From: Mycobacterium senriense
Lineage (GTDB): Bacteria; Actinomycetota; Actinomycetes; Mycobacteriales; Mycobacteriaceae
DNA length: 64,000 nt
Direction of reading: 5' to 3'
Assembly (NCBI RefSeq): GCF_019668465.1
Contig: NZ_AP024828.1
Span: forward strand, 3,348,001 to 3,412,000
A program made the translations under genes and the position numbers. Below are positions 19,087 to 28,166 of the stretch, in pieces. Below the pieces are notes generated by a model, which was given only the letters and a program-made list of their open reading frames with translations, was not told where the DNA came from and did no database searches. Each line of letters opens with the position of its first letter. The first letter of the stretch is position 1.

Positions 19087-19509
19087 CTACTTGGGTGCGG
19101 TTAGCTCCAGGGCGATGTTGTCGGGATCGCGGAACTCCAGGATGTAGGACGGTCCGATGTCTTTGACCGGCTCGTGGACCACGCCGAGTTCGTCGAGATG
19201 CGCTGCGGCCGAATCCAGTTCATCTTTGCTGGCGATCCGGAAGGCAATGTGGTCGAGTCCGACGCGGTCCTCGTCGAACCGGTCGGCGGCGACCGGCCGC
19301 AGTCCGAGAAGCGTCCCGCCGAGGTCGTAGATGACCCCGCCGAACAGGAAGCCCAACTGATCGCGGGTGGGTTCGTCGGCGTTCTCGGGAACTTCGATCA
19401 ACACCGGCCAACCGAACACGCTCTCGTAGAACTGCCGCGACCGCTCGATATCGGTCACGGTCAGCCGGACATGTGCGATGGAACTACTCGTGAACGCCAC
19501 TCGCCCCAT
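19087..19509 (-). CDS. VOC-family (glyoxalase-like) protein
   Basis: Second VOC protein, 140 residues, only 46 bp from the first and on the same strand. It starts SIAHVRLTVTDIERSRQFYE and ends with YILEFRDPDNIALELTAPK, the two halves of the fold with His and Glu as possible metal ligands. Frames continue upstream but the family similarity starts at ATG 19509. It is divergent from the luciferase-like gene, with only 45 bp between starts, so they share a regulatory region. The two VOC proteins are not close copies of each other. Confidence 0.75.
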   Translation of the reverse strand: MGRVAFTSSSIAHVRLTVTDIERSRQFYESVFGWPVLIEVPENADEPTRDQLGFLFGGVIYDLGGTLLGLRPVAADRFDEDRVGLDHIAFRIASKDELDSAAAHLDELGVVHEPVKDIGPSYILEFRDPDNIALELTAPK

Positions 19510-19554
19510 GGTTCCACTGAAGGGCCGCAGATCAAACATGCCAGAATCGCCGTC

Positions 19555-20445
19555 GTGCGGATTGCGATGACGATGCCGGTGATGGAGCCGGATCTGGATG
19601 CGACGGTGCTCGAGACCTGGGCGCGCGCCATCGACGAAGGCCCGTTCTCGTCGCTGTGCTGGGGCGAGCGGATCGCCTTCGACAACCCCGACAACCTGAC
19701 GTTGCTGGGCGCGCTGGCCGCCTGGACCAACCGGGTGCGGCTGCTGACGACCGTCATCGTGCCGCAACTGCACCATCCCGTCATGCTCGCCAAGGGGCTG
19801 GCGACCGGTGACCTGCTCAGCGGCGGCCGGTTGACCGTGGGCATCGGGGTGGGCGGCCGGCACGAGGACTACCACGCCGTGAGCGCCGACCCGGCGACGC
19901 AGACGATGCGCGGCATGGCCGAACGCGTTGCCGTGATGAAGCGCGTCTGGGCGGGGGAGAAGACCACCGACTCGGTGCTGCCAGTCGGGCCCGCGCCGGT
20001 CCAGTCCGGCGGTCCGCCGCTGTTCGTCGGCACCATCGGTCCGAAAACCATCCGCAGCGCGGCCGCGTGGGCCGACGGGCTGGCGGGCACCACCCTGGAC
20101 CTCGACGTCGCCAAGCAGAACGAGCTGTTCGACGTGACCCGGGAGGCCTGGGCCCAGGCCGGCAGGCCCAAACCCCACCTGATCACGTCATTCTGGTTCG
20201 CGTTCGGGTCCCCCGAGGAGTCTCGCGACCAGATCCACCGCCATCTGCGCCGCTACATGAACTGGATACCGGCCGAATACGTCGACGCGATGGCGCCGAT
20301 GACCGGCTGGGCCGGCAGTGAAGACGAGCTGCTGGACGTGTTGCGCCGGTTCGAGGACATCGGCACCGACGAGGTTCAGCTCATCCCGACGAGCTCGGAT
20401 GTCGACCAAGTACGTCGCGCCGCGGACGTGGCGGCGCGGCTGTAA
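19555..20445 (+). CDS. luciferase-like (LLM) oxidoreductase, probably F420-dependent
   Basis: Protein of 296 residues of the bacterial luciferase-like superfamily. Visible blocks: GERIAFDNPDNLTLLGALAAWT, LLTTVIVPQLHHPVMLAKGLATGDLLSGGRL and GIGVGGRHEDYHA, then VRRAADVAA at the end. Mycobacteria use mainly F420 as cofactor in this superfamily, but FMN is also possible. GTG 19555 is chosen, giving MRIAMTMPV; ATG 19567 would remove four residues. Divergent from a VOC gene. Substrate unknown. Confidence 0.8.
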   Translation: MRIAMTMPVMEPDLDATVLETWARAIDEGPFSSLCWGERIAFDNPDNLTLLGALAAWTNRVRLLTTVIVPQLHHPVMLAKGLATGDLLSGGRLTVGIGVGGRHEDYHAVSADPATQTMRGMAERVAVMKRVWAGEKTTDSVLPVGPAPVQSGGPPLFVGTIGPKTIRSAAAWADGLAGTTLDLDVAKQNELFDVTREAWAQAGRPKPHLITSFWFAFGSPEESRDQIHRHLRRYMNWIPAEYVDAMAPMTGWAGSEDELLDVLRRFEDIGTDEVQLIPTSSDVDQVRRAADVAARL

Positions 20446-20521
20446 CCAACCGTCTTGCGGCATCGACACAGGTAGATCGGGGTGAATTGCCGCGCCGGCG
20501 CGGCGGCGATTTCATTAGCGA

Positions 20522-21391
20522 ATGACGCAGCAGGAGTTGCCCGCCCCGCTGGCCGAACTGACCGGGCTGATGACGGAGTGCGCGAATCACGGCGATTACG
20601 CCGGGGCGGCGCGGCAGGCAAACGAGCTGGTCACGCTCTGCCGGGCGACGCTGGGCGAGCGCCATGCGACGGTCCTGGAACTCAAGGTGTCGCTGGCCAC
20701 CTTGCAGCTGCGGGCGGGTGAGGAAGCCGTCGCCTACGACGAGTTCGCGCGGCTGATACCGGACCTGGTCGAGGTGCTCGGTCGCGACCACCTCAGCACC
20801 CTGACCGCTCGCCACCTGTTGGCAGGCCGGCAACAACCCTCACTGTCATCGCTTGCCGAGTGGTCGCAGCTCTTCGCCGACGAACAGCGCATCTTGGGCG
20901 GCGAGCACGAGAGCGTGCTGGTTGCCCGCGAGAAGATCGCCGAGAAGCGTTGGGAGATCGGCGATGTCGTAGGCGCAATGGCCGAGGGGGAAGAAGTCCT
21001 CGCCGCGCGCCGCCGCGTGCTCGGTGACGACCACGCCGACACCCTGGGAACCAGACTGATGCTGGCGATCTGGCGGGGCCGCGCGGGCGACGTCCCCGGG
21101 GCCGTCGACGAGCTCGAGTCGTTGGTCGACGATCTGCGCGACAAGCTGGGCGACGATCACGTTCACCTGCTGATGGCCCGGCACATGTTGACGCTGTGGG
21201 CCCCCGATCGGGCCGGCGTCACTGACGAGGTCGCCGCGTGGGCGGGATTGGTCGACGAAGAGGCGCGGGTGCTCGGCGAAGAGCACCCGGTGACGGTCGC
21301 CGCCCGCCACGAGCTGGCCGAACGGTGCGCCCGGCAGGTCGGACGCGCCAACGGATCGGGCGTGGGTGCGCTGGGCTGGTCAGCTTCCTGA
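20522..21391 (+). CDS. tetratricopeptide-repeat protein
   Basis: Soluble protein of 289 residues made of helical repeats. About five units share the pattern LG-(E/D)-(R/D)-H-x-x-(T/V)-L (LGERHATVLEL, LGRDHLSTLTARH, LGDDHADTLGTRL, LGDDHVHLLMARH, LGEEHPVTVAARH), spaced roughly 40-45 residues, as in actinobacterial TPR_10/TPR_12 proteins. No catalytic domain, signal or membrane helix is seen. Such repeats usually bind peptides or assemble complexes. No ribosome site is obvious. Function unknown. Confidence 0.7.
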   Translation: MTQQELPAPLAELTGLMTECANHGDYAGAARQANELVTLCRATLGERHATVLELKVSLATLQLRAGEEAVAYDEFARLIPDLVEVLGRDHLSTLTARHLLAGRQQPSLSSLAEWSQLFADEQRILGGEHESVLVAREKIAEKRWEIGDVVGAMAEGEEVLAARRRVLGDDHADTLGTRLMLAIWRGRAGDVPGAVDELESLVDDLRDKLGDDHVHLLMARHMLTLWAPDRAGVTDEVAAWAGLVDEEARVLGEEHPVTVAARHELAERCARQVGRANGSGVGALGWSAS

Positions 21392-21414
21392 TCCGGATGT
21401 GGCCCTGAGAGTCC

Positions 21415-23142
21415 TCAGGTCGTCGCCTTATCCGCCGGGCGCTCCTCGTTGACGGCGGGCTCCTGCGGCGGCTGCCCCTTGCGCAGCGTCTCCAGCAGCT
21501 CGCGGTACGGCCCGACCAGGTAGACGGTGTCGCCGCCGCGAAGCCATGCATCCCGGCGAGGGTGCAGCTCGACGGGTGTATTGCGACGGGTGATTGCGAT
21601 GACCCGGGTTTGGGTGGACATCTCGAACATCCGCAGCCCGTCGAGCTCGCTGCCGGCCGCCACGTGCATGGCGCCGACCATGAACGAACGCTGCCCGACC
21701 GAGAACGTCCCAAGCACCTGCAGGCCCATCGCGGCGCCGATGAACCAGGGCGCGGCCAGGTCGACGGTCGAGCGGACGTTCTCGAAACCGAACCGCTTGG
21801 CCACCGCGTCGCCCAGGGTGCGGTCATAGATGCGCAGCACGATCGGCACGTCGGGCCGGTTGACCTCTGGCATCACCCGGGGACCGAGCATCTCGCGCAG
21901 CACGATCCCGGTTTCGATGTTGACCATGTCGTCCTGGGTCAGCACCGCGACGGCGCGGGCGCGGTCGACGCGGGCCGACTCCAGCGTCTGGCGCAGCGTC
22001 GCGTCCCCGAAGATCACCGGTACGTCGAGTTCGTCTGCGGTCGAAAGGAATCGGTTGTTCTCGTCGCGCTCGATCACCGCGACGTCGTATCCGGCGGCGG
22101 TCAGATCGCCGACGACGCGGCTGCCGAACGAGCCCAGTCCGACGACGATGATGTGGTTGCGCAGATGGCGTGCCCGCCGGACCCCGGCCGATTGGACGAA
22201 GCGGCGCGACAGCAGCAAGTCGGCCAGAAATGCCACGAGGAGCGCGGTGGTGGTCACCCCGGAGAACATGAGCGCGACGGCGAAAATTCGCAGCCACGGG
22301 GATTGATGGAGGAACGTGAATTCGCCGAATCCCACGGTGGTGATGGTCTCCGCCGTGAAATACATGGCGTCCAGCCAGGACAACCGCGGCTTCGTGTAGG
22401 AGAAGTGCACGACGACCGTCGACGCGAGCAATAGGCTGAGCGCGAGCAGCAGCGCGGGGAAGAGCATGGGATTGACGTCGTCCCGCATGGCGCGCGCGGC
22501 GTCCGAAAGTCGCCGCATCCACGATTGGCGAGAGCGTGTCGCGCTCGGTCGGGGCGTCTTGATGCCGCGCGCGGCCAGCTCATCGGCGCTGCCGATCATG
22601 GCCGTCCAGTCACCCGCGCGCACCCGATGATCTCGTCCGGGACAGGGCACCACCTCGTCGGGCGTGGCGGAGTTCTCGCCGTGAATCACTGCCACCGGTG
22701 CCAGGTCGCCGTAGATCTCGCGAAGGGTCGCGTCGCGTGGCGCCTCAGCCCCCGACACCAGAAACTTGATGCCGGCCGCCTCGACCGGATGGGTGTTACT
22801 CGCCAAACAGGCCTCGACGACCGACGGCGCCGCCAGGTCGGGGACATCGAGGATGGCGCCGGGGCCATTGTCGGCCGCCACCGCGGCGCGCAGCACGTCG
22901 TTGCCCAACCGGGCGACCACGCGCACGCGCGGATTCGTTTTCCTTGCCAGCAAGGCGATTTCGAGATTCTTTGCGTCGTCATCCCCGGCGCAGACGATGG
23001 CGTGTGCGCGGGCAAGATCGGCGCTGGCGAGCTCCTCGCTGTGCAGCTTGATGATGGTGGCGCCCGCGCGGTTCAGTTCCTCGGCGATGGTGGTCGCGAG
23101 CGCGTCGTCGCCACTGACGATGATGTGGCGGCGCGTGCTCAT
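21415..23142 (-). CDS. two-helix potassium channel with N- and C-terminal RCK domains
   Basis: Membrane protein of 575 residues. Residues 5 to about 185 form an N-terminal RCK/TrkA-N-like domain with a degenerate nucleotide loop (IIVSGDDALA). Then come a helix (about 227-247), a pore loop with the filter-like TTVGFGE (268-274), and a second helix (about 285-310). A second Rossmann domain follows with a full GLGSFG loop (335-340), ending in an RCK_C-like part (TRVIAITRRNTPVELHPRRD, GGDTVYLVGP). Potassium selectivity is likely because TVGFG is a recognised variant of TVGYG. Gating by NAD(H), nucleotides or ions is expected from the family. It converges with the TPR gene. Confidence 0.82.
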   Translation of the reverse strand: MSTRRHIIVSGDDALATTIAEELNRAGATIIKLHSEELASADLARAHAIVCAGDDDAKNLEIALLARKTNPRVRVVARLGNDVLRAAVAADNGPGAILDVPDLAAPSVVEACLASNTHPVEAAGIKFLVSGAEAPRDATLREIYGDLAPVAVIHGENSATPDEVVPCPGRDHRVRAGDWTAMIGSADELAARGIKTPRPSATRSRQSWMRRLSDAARAMRDDVNPMLFPALLLALSLLLASTVVVHFSYTKPRLSWLDAMYFTAETITTVGFGEFTFLHQSPWLRIFAVALMFSGVTTTALLVAFLADLLLSRRFVQSAGVRRARHLRNHIIVVGLGSFGSRVVGDLTAAGYDVAVIERDENNRFLSTADELDVPVIFGDATLRQTLESARVDRARAVAVLTQDDMVNIETGIVLREMLGPRVMPEVNRPDVPIVLRIYDRTLGDAVAKRFGFENVRSTVDLAAPWFIGAAMGLQVLGTFSVGQRSFMVGAMHVAAGSELDGLRMFEMSTQTRVIAITRRNTPVELHPRRDAWLRGGDTVYLVGPYRELLETLRKGQPPQEPAVNEERPADKATT

Positions 23143-23321
23143 GTGTCCCCACCTCTGATGACATTGGCGCTCACTTGTTGTTACGACTATCGGGCACTAT
23201 GCCGATTGATGCCAGCGCGACATGTCGTGAATTTTCAGGGAGATAATCGACCGCATCGTCGCTTGCTCGAACTGATGGGGGAGCGCGGTGGAGGGCGGGC
23301 CCCCACCCTCGTGCAGGGCAT

Positions 23322-23340
23322 ACTCGGGTGCATCCCGAGT
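23322..23340. terminator. perfect 7-bp hairpin in gap after the NTF2-like gene
   Basis: ACTCGGG, loop TGCAT, CCCGAGT. It stands in the 238-bp gap between the channel gene start and the stop of the minus-strand NTF2-like gene, about 40 bp past that stop, so it could end transcription of that gene. No T run follows on either strand, so a regulatory role is equally possible. The rest of the gap shows no gene. Confidence 0.3.
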
Positions 23341-23381
23341 TGAGCCGTCAGCCAACAGAATTGGCGAGGCGCCCGGCCGGC

Positions 23382-23753
23382 TTACAAGACCTGAACGTCG
23401 GCGGGCGACCAGAAAGCGCGCATCGACGTGATCTTGGCGTCCCCGTCGAACGACATCGTCGAGATCGGCGAGATTCGGGTGCGGCTGTCACCGGCGTCGA
23501 GCGTCAGATGCCAGAAGAAGGCGGCTTCGCCGTCGCCGATCCGTATTTCGGCGAGTTCGGTGTCCTTCTTGGCGTCTTGGAAGCCCGCATAGAAAGCGCG
23601 GATGGCGTCGTGGCCGCGGCGGATGTCGGATCCGATCGGATCCTCGATCGTGGCGTCGGCGGCGTAGAGGGTCACGATGTCGTCGGCGGTGCCTGTTGCG
23701 ACCAGCGCGAGGTAGCGTTTGACGGTCTCGGTGATGGCTTCTGGGGACGGCAT
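23382..23753 (-). CDS. NTF2-like protein, ketosteroid-isomerase type
   Basis: Protein of 123 residues with a single NTF2/SnoaL fold. YLALVATGTADDIVTLYAAD and ATIEDPIGSDIRRGHDAIRAFY resemble ketosteroid delta5-isomerases, including a Tyr near residue 14 and an Asp near residue 38-43 at the positions of catalytic residues. Mycobacteria degrade sterols, so a steroid isomerase is plausible, but many NTF2-like proteins have other roles. It is divergent from the Nudix gene with 55 bp between the starts. Confidence 0.65.
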   Translation of the reverse strand: MPSPEAITETVKRYLALVATGTADDIVTLYAADATIEDPIGSDIRRGHDAIRAFYAGFQDAKKDTELAEIRIGDGEAAFFWHLTLDAGDSRTRISPISTMSFDGDAKITSMRAFWSPADVQVL

Positions 23754-23808
23754 AGCTTCGGACGCTACTCCTCGCCGTCGCCACGGTATTCAGGGCAATA
23801 CTGGCGTC

Positions 23809-24345
23809 GTGACTTTCATCGAACGCCTCGCGACTCGTGAGGTCTACCGGAACCCGTGGATGGTGCTGCGAGAGGACGACATCCGCCGCCCAGACGGCAG
23901 CAAGGGCATCTACAGCGTCGTCGACAAGCCGACCTATGCGCTCGTGATGCCCTACGACGGGCACCGCTTCCGATTGGTCGAACAGTTTCGTTATCCGCTC
24001 GGTGAGCGACGCTGGGAGTTTCCGCAAGGCACCGCTCCCGACCTGGTCGACGCCGAACCGGCCGAGCTGGCCGAGCGCGAATTGCGTGAGGAAACCGGGT
24101 TGAGCGCAACGTCGTTCGAGGCACTCGGCCAGCTCGACGTCGCACCGGGAATGACCAGTCAGCGGGGCTGGGTGTTTTTGGCCACCGGTATTGCCGAGGG
24201 AGAAGCCGACCGCGAGCACGAGGAACAGGACATGCGCAGTGCGTGGTTTGCGCGTGCAGAAGTCGAGCGGATGATTCGCGGGGGAGTGATCGCCGACGCG
24301 CAGTCGATCGCCGCCTATGGGTTGTTCCTACTGCGAGTGGGATGA
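23809..24345 (+). CDS. Nudix hydrolase, ADP-ribose pyrophosphatase type
   Basis: Protein of 178 residues. The Nudix helix is visible as AELAERELREETGL with the REL-x-EE-x-G core, preceded by RWEFPQGTAP. The upstream half of the box is off consensus: the Gly and the first Glu are shifted by one or two residues, a pattern I associate with some GDP-sugar/ADP-ribose hydrolases. KPTYALVMPYDGHRFRLVEQFRYPLG at the N-terminus also fits the ADP-ribose group. GTG 23809 is the first start after the divergent gene. Likely cleaves a nucleoside diphosphate sugar; the exact substrate is open. Confidence 0.8.
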   Translation: MTFIERLATREVYRNPWMVLREDDIRRPDGSKGIYSVVDKPTYALVMPYDGHRFRLVEQFRYPLGERRWEFPQGTAPDLVDAEPAELAERELREETGLSATSFEALGQLDVAPGMTSQRGWVFLATGIAEGEADREHEEQDMRSAWFARAEVERMIRGGVIADAQSIAAYGLFLLRVG

Positions 24346-24418
24346 AAACCCGCGACGACGCCGCGATCGTGTCCGCGCCGAGATCACGCCGCGTCATCGA
24401 ACGCCCACCATTGACGCA

Positions 24419-24928
24419 ATGCGGCCGAGGTTTCGGGTAGTTGCGATGGTCGCTGCCGTCGCCGCGTCGATCGTCGGCGCACCCGGCATAGGCGCGCATG
24501 CGCTGGCACCGTCATGGAACGGCAGATACTCACTGGTGAGGTATGCGGCCAGCAAAACCGGTACCAGCCTTGCCGCCACACAATCCGAACCGACCTTCAG
24601 CGCGGACTACGTCTTCACCACCGCGTGCTCGTCAGGCAGGTGCGTCGCCACCGCCACCGACGGCCCCGCGCCGAAGAACCCGACGCTGCCCCAGCCTTCG
24701 CACTACACCTGGGACGGCGCCAAGTGGGTTGAGCGCTTCGACTTCCAATGGGATTGCTATATGGGCGAAGGCGTTTCGAAGGTGTGGGCCCCCGCGAGGT
24801 CGTGGGCCTTTTACACACCGCAGCCCGATGGGTCGCTACGCGGGACCTGGCACACCGACATCAACAGCGGTCCCTGCAAGGGGAGCGTCGAAATGCCGGT
24901 GGCGGCGTTCGCCGCCGGGCCGGCATGA
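24419..24928 (+). CDS. secreted hypothetical protein
   Basis: Predicted secreted protein of 169 residues. The signal peptide (MRPRFRVVAMVAAVAAS and on) likely ends after GIGAHA. The mature domain is rich in aromatic residues and has cysteines that could pair (TTACSSGRCVATATDG, FQWDCYMGEG, GPCKGSVEMP). The pattern WNGRYSLVRYAASKTGTS is shared by a mycobacterial family of small secreted proteins of unknown function. Frames upstream are open back to 24317, but the signal peptide sets the start. No operon partner is evident. Confidence 0.72.
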   Translation: MRPRFRVVAMVAAVAASIVGAPGIGAHALAPSWNGRYSLVRYAASKTGTSLAATQSEPTFSADYVFTTACSSGRCVATATDGPAPKNPTLPQPSHYTWDGAKWVERFDFQWDCYMGEGVSKVWAPARSWAFYTPQPDGSLRGTWHTDINSGPCKGSVEMPVAAFAAGPA

Positions 24929-24962
24929 CGGAGACGCCGTCACGACGACGCCTTAGGATTGG

Positions 24963-25274
24963 TTAGGGGCAGTAGTTCGATTCCGCCGCGCTCACGATGG
25001 CCGTGGCGTCCCCGTAGTTGAAGGAACTGCTCAACCCGGAATGAACATCGGTCGCCAGTTCGTCCGGAGTCTTGCCTGCGGCGCGATCCGAGCAGATGGC
25101 GTGCCCCAGCGAGATCAGCGTGCCTTCGCCACCCGGCTGCCACACCACGCCGATCTTCTTCAATTGGCCCAGGTATCCGTCATCGTCGGCGGAGGCGATC
25201 CCGCTACCTACCGTTAACGCGGCAGCAACGACAGCCGGAATGCATAACATGCGCAGCCCGCAAACAGTCTTCAC
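24963..25274 (-). CDS. secreted DUF732 protein
   Basis: Secreted protein of 103 residues. GTG 25274 is preceded by AAGGAG and gives a clean signal peptide ending GIASA before DDDGYLGQL. The mature 70-odd residues are a DUF732 domain: LGHAICSDRAAG with the first Cys and SAAESNYCP with the second at the C-terminus, expected to form a disulfide. DUF732 proteins are abundant in mycobacterial envelopes; function unknown. The longer frame to 25424 is not supported. The 255 bp upstream (25275-25529) show no gene. Confidence 0.8.
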   Translation of the reverse strand: MKTVCGLRMLCIPAVVAAALTVGSGIASADDDGYLGQLKKIGVVWQPGGEGTLISLGHAICSDRAAGKTPDELATDVHSGLSSSFNYGDATAIVSAAESNYCP

Positions 25275-25529
25275 TTTGGCTCCTTCTCTCAGTGATAGTG
25301 ACAACGGCCTCAGTATGCGGCGTGCGGTGCGGGATTGCCCGACGAACAGCAAAAGCTGGCAAACCAGCATTGAGCAACTATGTCCTGCGTCAGCAATCGA
25401 AGACCATTTCCGTGGCAACCACATCGGAGGGCGGTGCTGTGGGCTGATCGGATGCGTCGACCCGTCGGACCTGCCCGCGGTGCGTGCTATGGAAGGGCCG
25501 ATCCTGTTGCTGGGTGATGACTTAGCGGA

Positions 25530-26216
25530 TCAGTCCTGCGGGGTGGGGGTCATCGAGGCGATGTAATAGGTTTCGTGCCCGGTTGGGTAGCCGCCTCCGC
25601 CGGTCGCGATATGAACATGGTCGTAATGGTCGGCGGTCTCCGAGCCCAGGTCCGCCATCCAGTTCCCCCCGCCGACACCCGGGTAGATCTTCTGCCGCCA
25701 GATGACGTGGTTGATGCCCCATCGCTTCGCGTTCGCCAAGGCGTAGCCGGCGATCTGGTTGCCGAGCTCGATGCCTTCGGGCGAGTGGTAGTTCGGGATC
25801 ATCACGTCGATCGCCAGCCCGTTGGGATGCCACGGCAACGGATCCTCGCGGTATCCGTAGATGGTCTTGATCTGGGGGAAGAGCACGGTGATGACGCGGG
25901 CCGCCCAGATGGTCTTGACCTGCAACCGTTCCTCGGATCCCACGCTATGAGGCAATGCGAGCTGGAATTGCTGGCCGGCGGACGGGGCGGGCGGCGCCAG
26001 CGCGGTCAGCGATTCCACCTCGGCCGGAGTGGCGGTGCGCGGTGCGCTGGCGGGCGGCCGCGCGGCGGCGGCGCTGGTGGCGGGAGTCGGCGCGGGCGTC
26101 TCGACGCAGCACCGCGTCTTGGTGCCTTGCGCGTGGATCATGGCGGCGGAGACGACGAGCGACGCCGCGATCGCCAGCCATCGCCCGCGGCCCCTGGCGA
26201 ACACCTTCACGCCCAC
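25530..26216 (-). CDS. exported protein with M15/ARB_07466-like domain
   Basis: Exported protein of 228 residues: N-terminal hydrophobic segment (WLAIAASLVVSAAMIHA), then an Ala/Pro/Thr-rich linker to about residue 90, then a C-terminal domain with WHPNGLAIDVMIPN and DHYDHVHIA. The H-x-x-G-x-A-x-D and D-H-x-H-I pattern resembles the zinc site of VanY/D-Ala-D-Ala peptidases (M15) and the related C-terminal domain of actinobacterial cell-wall proteins. A peptidoglycan role is therefore suggested, not shown. The GTG at 26216 is repeated in frame at 26210. Confidence 0.65.
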   Translation of the reverse strand: MGVKVFARGRGRWLAIAASLVVSAAMIHAQGTKTRCCVETPAPTPATSAAAARPPASAPRTATPAEVESLTALAPPAPSAGQQFQLALPHSVGSEERLQVKTIWAARVITVLFPQIKTIYGYREDPLPWHPNGLAIDVMIPNYHSPEGIELGNQIAGYALANAKRWGINHVIWRQKIYPGVGGGNWMADLGSETADHYDHVHIATGGGGYPTGHETYYIASMTPTPQD

Positions 26217-26382
26217 GACCAGCAGCTTAATGTCGTTTGTGACTCGTGGGGCGCGTTTTCAATTGCTTGTTCGGACGAGCCGACCACGATGACACCATGG
26301 CCGGGCGGTCGATCGAGATGCGACTGCTTCACCGGAGGGTGCTCCGCTTCGCCTCACGACCGTGGGCGTGGCGGTTGACTGT

Positions 26383-27924
26383 TCAGCGGCGGGCGGTGGC
26401 CGGCGCGAGGTGCGCCATCCCGCGGAGAACCCACGGTGCCCGCGTGGCAATCAGCTCCACGGCGCGGTCCGAGCGTCGCATCGCGGTCCGGCGGCCAGGG
26501 GTGGGAGTTGAAACAAGTTCCGCCTCAGGCGATCCCGCGCGCGGGCCGTGGCGATCGACCGCCAGCAGTTGCCAACTGCCGGGTACGCCACGCAGCTCGA
26601 CGCTGCCACGGTCTTCGAAGCCGGTGCCCGACCCGACGACCAGGTCACGCACGGTCCGGGACACGAGAATGTCGCCCGCCCGTGCGTGCCCGAGGATGCG
26701 CGCCGCGATGTGTACCGCGATTCCCCCGATGTCGTTGTCCAGTAGTTCGCATTCGCCGGTGTGGATTCCGACGCGAATCTGGATGCCCAGGATCTCGGTG
26801 TCGGCGCGCAACGCCTCGGCGCAGCGGATGGCCTGCGTCGGGCCGTCGAACGTGGTGAGGTGCCCGTCGCCGGTGCTCTTGACCACCGTGCCGCCGAACC
26901 GCTGCGTGAGTTCGGCGGTGATCTCACCAAAGCGGTACAGCACCGCCCGCCACCGCTCATCGCCCGCCGCCGCGGCGTGTTCGGTCGAGGAGACCATGTC
27001 GGTGAACAACACGGTGCGTAGGGCGCGGTGCGACTGTGCAGGCGCGGCATGGCCGCCGGTGAGGAACTCCTCGATGCCGGTCAGGATCTTGTCTGGCTCG
27101 GTCAAGAAGGGTGCATGGTCCACGCCCTCGACCTCGAGGTACCGCGCGCCGGGGATGTGATCGGCGAGATACCGGCCGCCCTGCACTGGAACCGCGGGGT
27201 CCTCACGGGCATGGATGACCAGGGTTGGCGTGGTAATCGTTGGCAGGATCGGGCGCAGGTCGGTCAGAAAGGCCGCTTCGAATGACGCCCGCGCCATTCC
27301 CGGGCTCGCGCTCATGCGCTCCAACATTGCGAGCTGGCGTATCGACCGGACCGATGGCGCGCTGATGCTGGCTGCCGCACCGGTGCCCCACCCGGATCGC
27401 ACCGCGCGGCCGCCTTCCAGCCAGCGAGCGAGCTGCTCAACGGACGGCGTGTAGGCCTCACCTAGCTCGGAAAGGAAGCGCGCCCGCAGCTCTCCCGGGT
27501 CACGATTCATGTCGTCCCATCCGCAGGGGTGGAACGAGTATGTGGCGCATAGGATCAGCGCCCGCACTCGCTCCGGCCGTGCGGCCGCGAACATCATGGA
27601 CGCCGGTCCACCGTCACTCAGACCGGAGACGACGGCCCGTACGAAGCCGACGGCGTCCATGACGGCCTCGATCTCGGACACCCGATCATCCAGGGTGCGA
27701 ACTTTTGGCACCGGATCCGACAGCCCGACACCGGCCTTATCGAACAAGAGGACGCGACAGAACGTGGCGAGCTGCTCCATGAACGCCTTGAACTGGGGGA
27801 GGGTCCAGGCCAGCTCGAGGTGGCTGACAAACGGCCCGACGACGACGAGCTCTACAGGCCCGTCGCCGAACACCTGATATGCCAGGCTGAGATCGCCGCA
27901 CTTGGCGTACGACGTGTCCGCCAT
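26383..27924 (-). CDS. alpha/beta-hydrolase fused to class III adenylate cyclase
   Basis: Protein of 513 residues with two domains. Residues 1 to about 290: alpha/beta hydrolase with nucleophile elbow SGLSDGG (Ser103), acid around Asp242 (HAREDPAVP) and His270 (GVDHAPF). Residues about 300-450: class III nucleotide cyclase with metal-binding LFTDMVSST (Asp309) and TGDGH (Asp353), and Lys349 at a substrate-specifying position. The transition-state motif reads GIAVHIAAR: Arg409 is kept but the usual Asn is His405. The same layout is found in M. tuberculosis Rv1900c (LipJ). Activity of the cyclase is uncertain given the His. The final 60 residues are basic and hydrophobic. Confidence 0.85.
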   Translation of the reverse strand: MADTSYAKCGDLSLAYQVFGDGPVELVVVGPFVSHLELAWTLPQFKAFMEQLATFCRVLLFDKAGVGLSDPVPKVRTLDDRVSEIEAVMDAVGFVRAVVSGLSDGGPASMMFAAARPERVRALILCATYSFHPCGWDDMNRDPGELRARFLSELGEAYTPSVEQLARWLEGGRAVRSGWGTGAAASISAPSVRSIRQLAMLERMSASPGMARASFEAAFLTDLRPILPTITTPTLVIHAREDPAVPVQGGRYLADHIPGARYLEVEGVDHAPFLTEPDKILTGIEEFLTGGHAAPAQSHRALRTVLFTDMVSSTEHAAAAGDERWRAVLYRFGEITAELTQRFGGTVVKSTGDGHLTTFDGPTQAIRCAEALRADTEILGIQIRVGIHTGECELLDNDIGGIAVHIAARILGHARAGDILVSRTVRDLVVGSGTGFEDRGSVELRGVPGSWQLLAVDRHGPRAGSPEAELVSTPTPGRRTAMRRSDRAVELIATRAPWVLRGMAHLAPATARR

Positions 27925-28166
27925 GGCCTGAGCGTACTGCTGATCCCAGTGCTCGATGGGGCACCAGTGATAATCCCCCAGGTAGTTCCGCTCAGATCAC
28001 TCAGGCAGCTTGATCATGCCGGGAGTGACCTGTTGCGCAGCGATGACGCGGCCGGGTCGGTGGGCGGCCGTCCCGCGGCCCTCGCGGTGGCGGTCGCGGG
28101 CCGTGAATTCATCGCCTCGTTTGCCGGCGCCAGCCGGAGAATCTTTGCGGGCGCGGATCTACGGCT

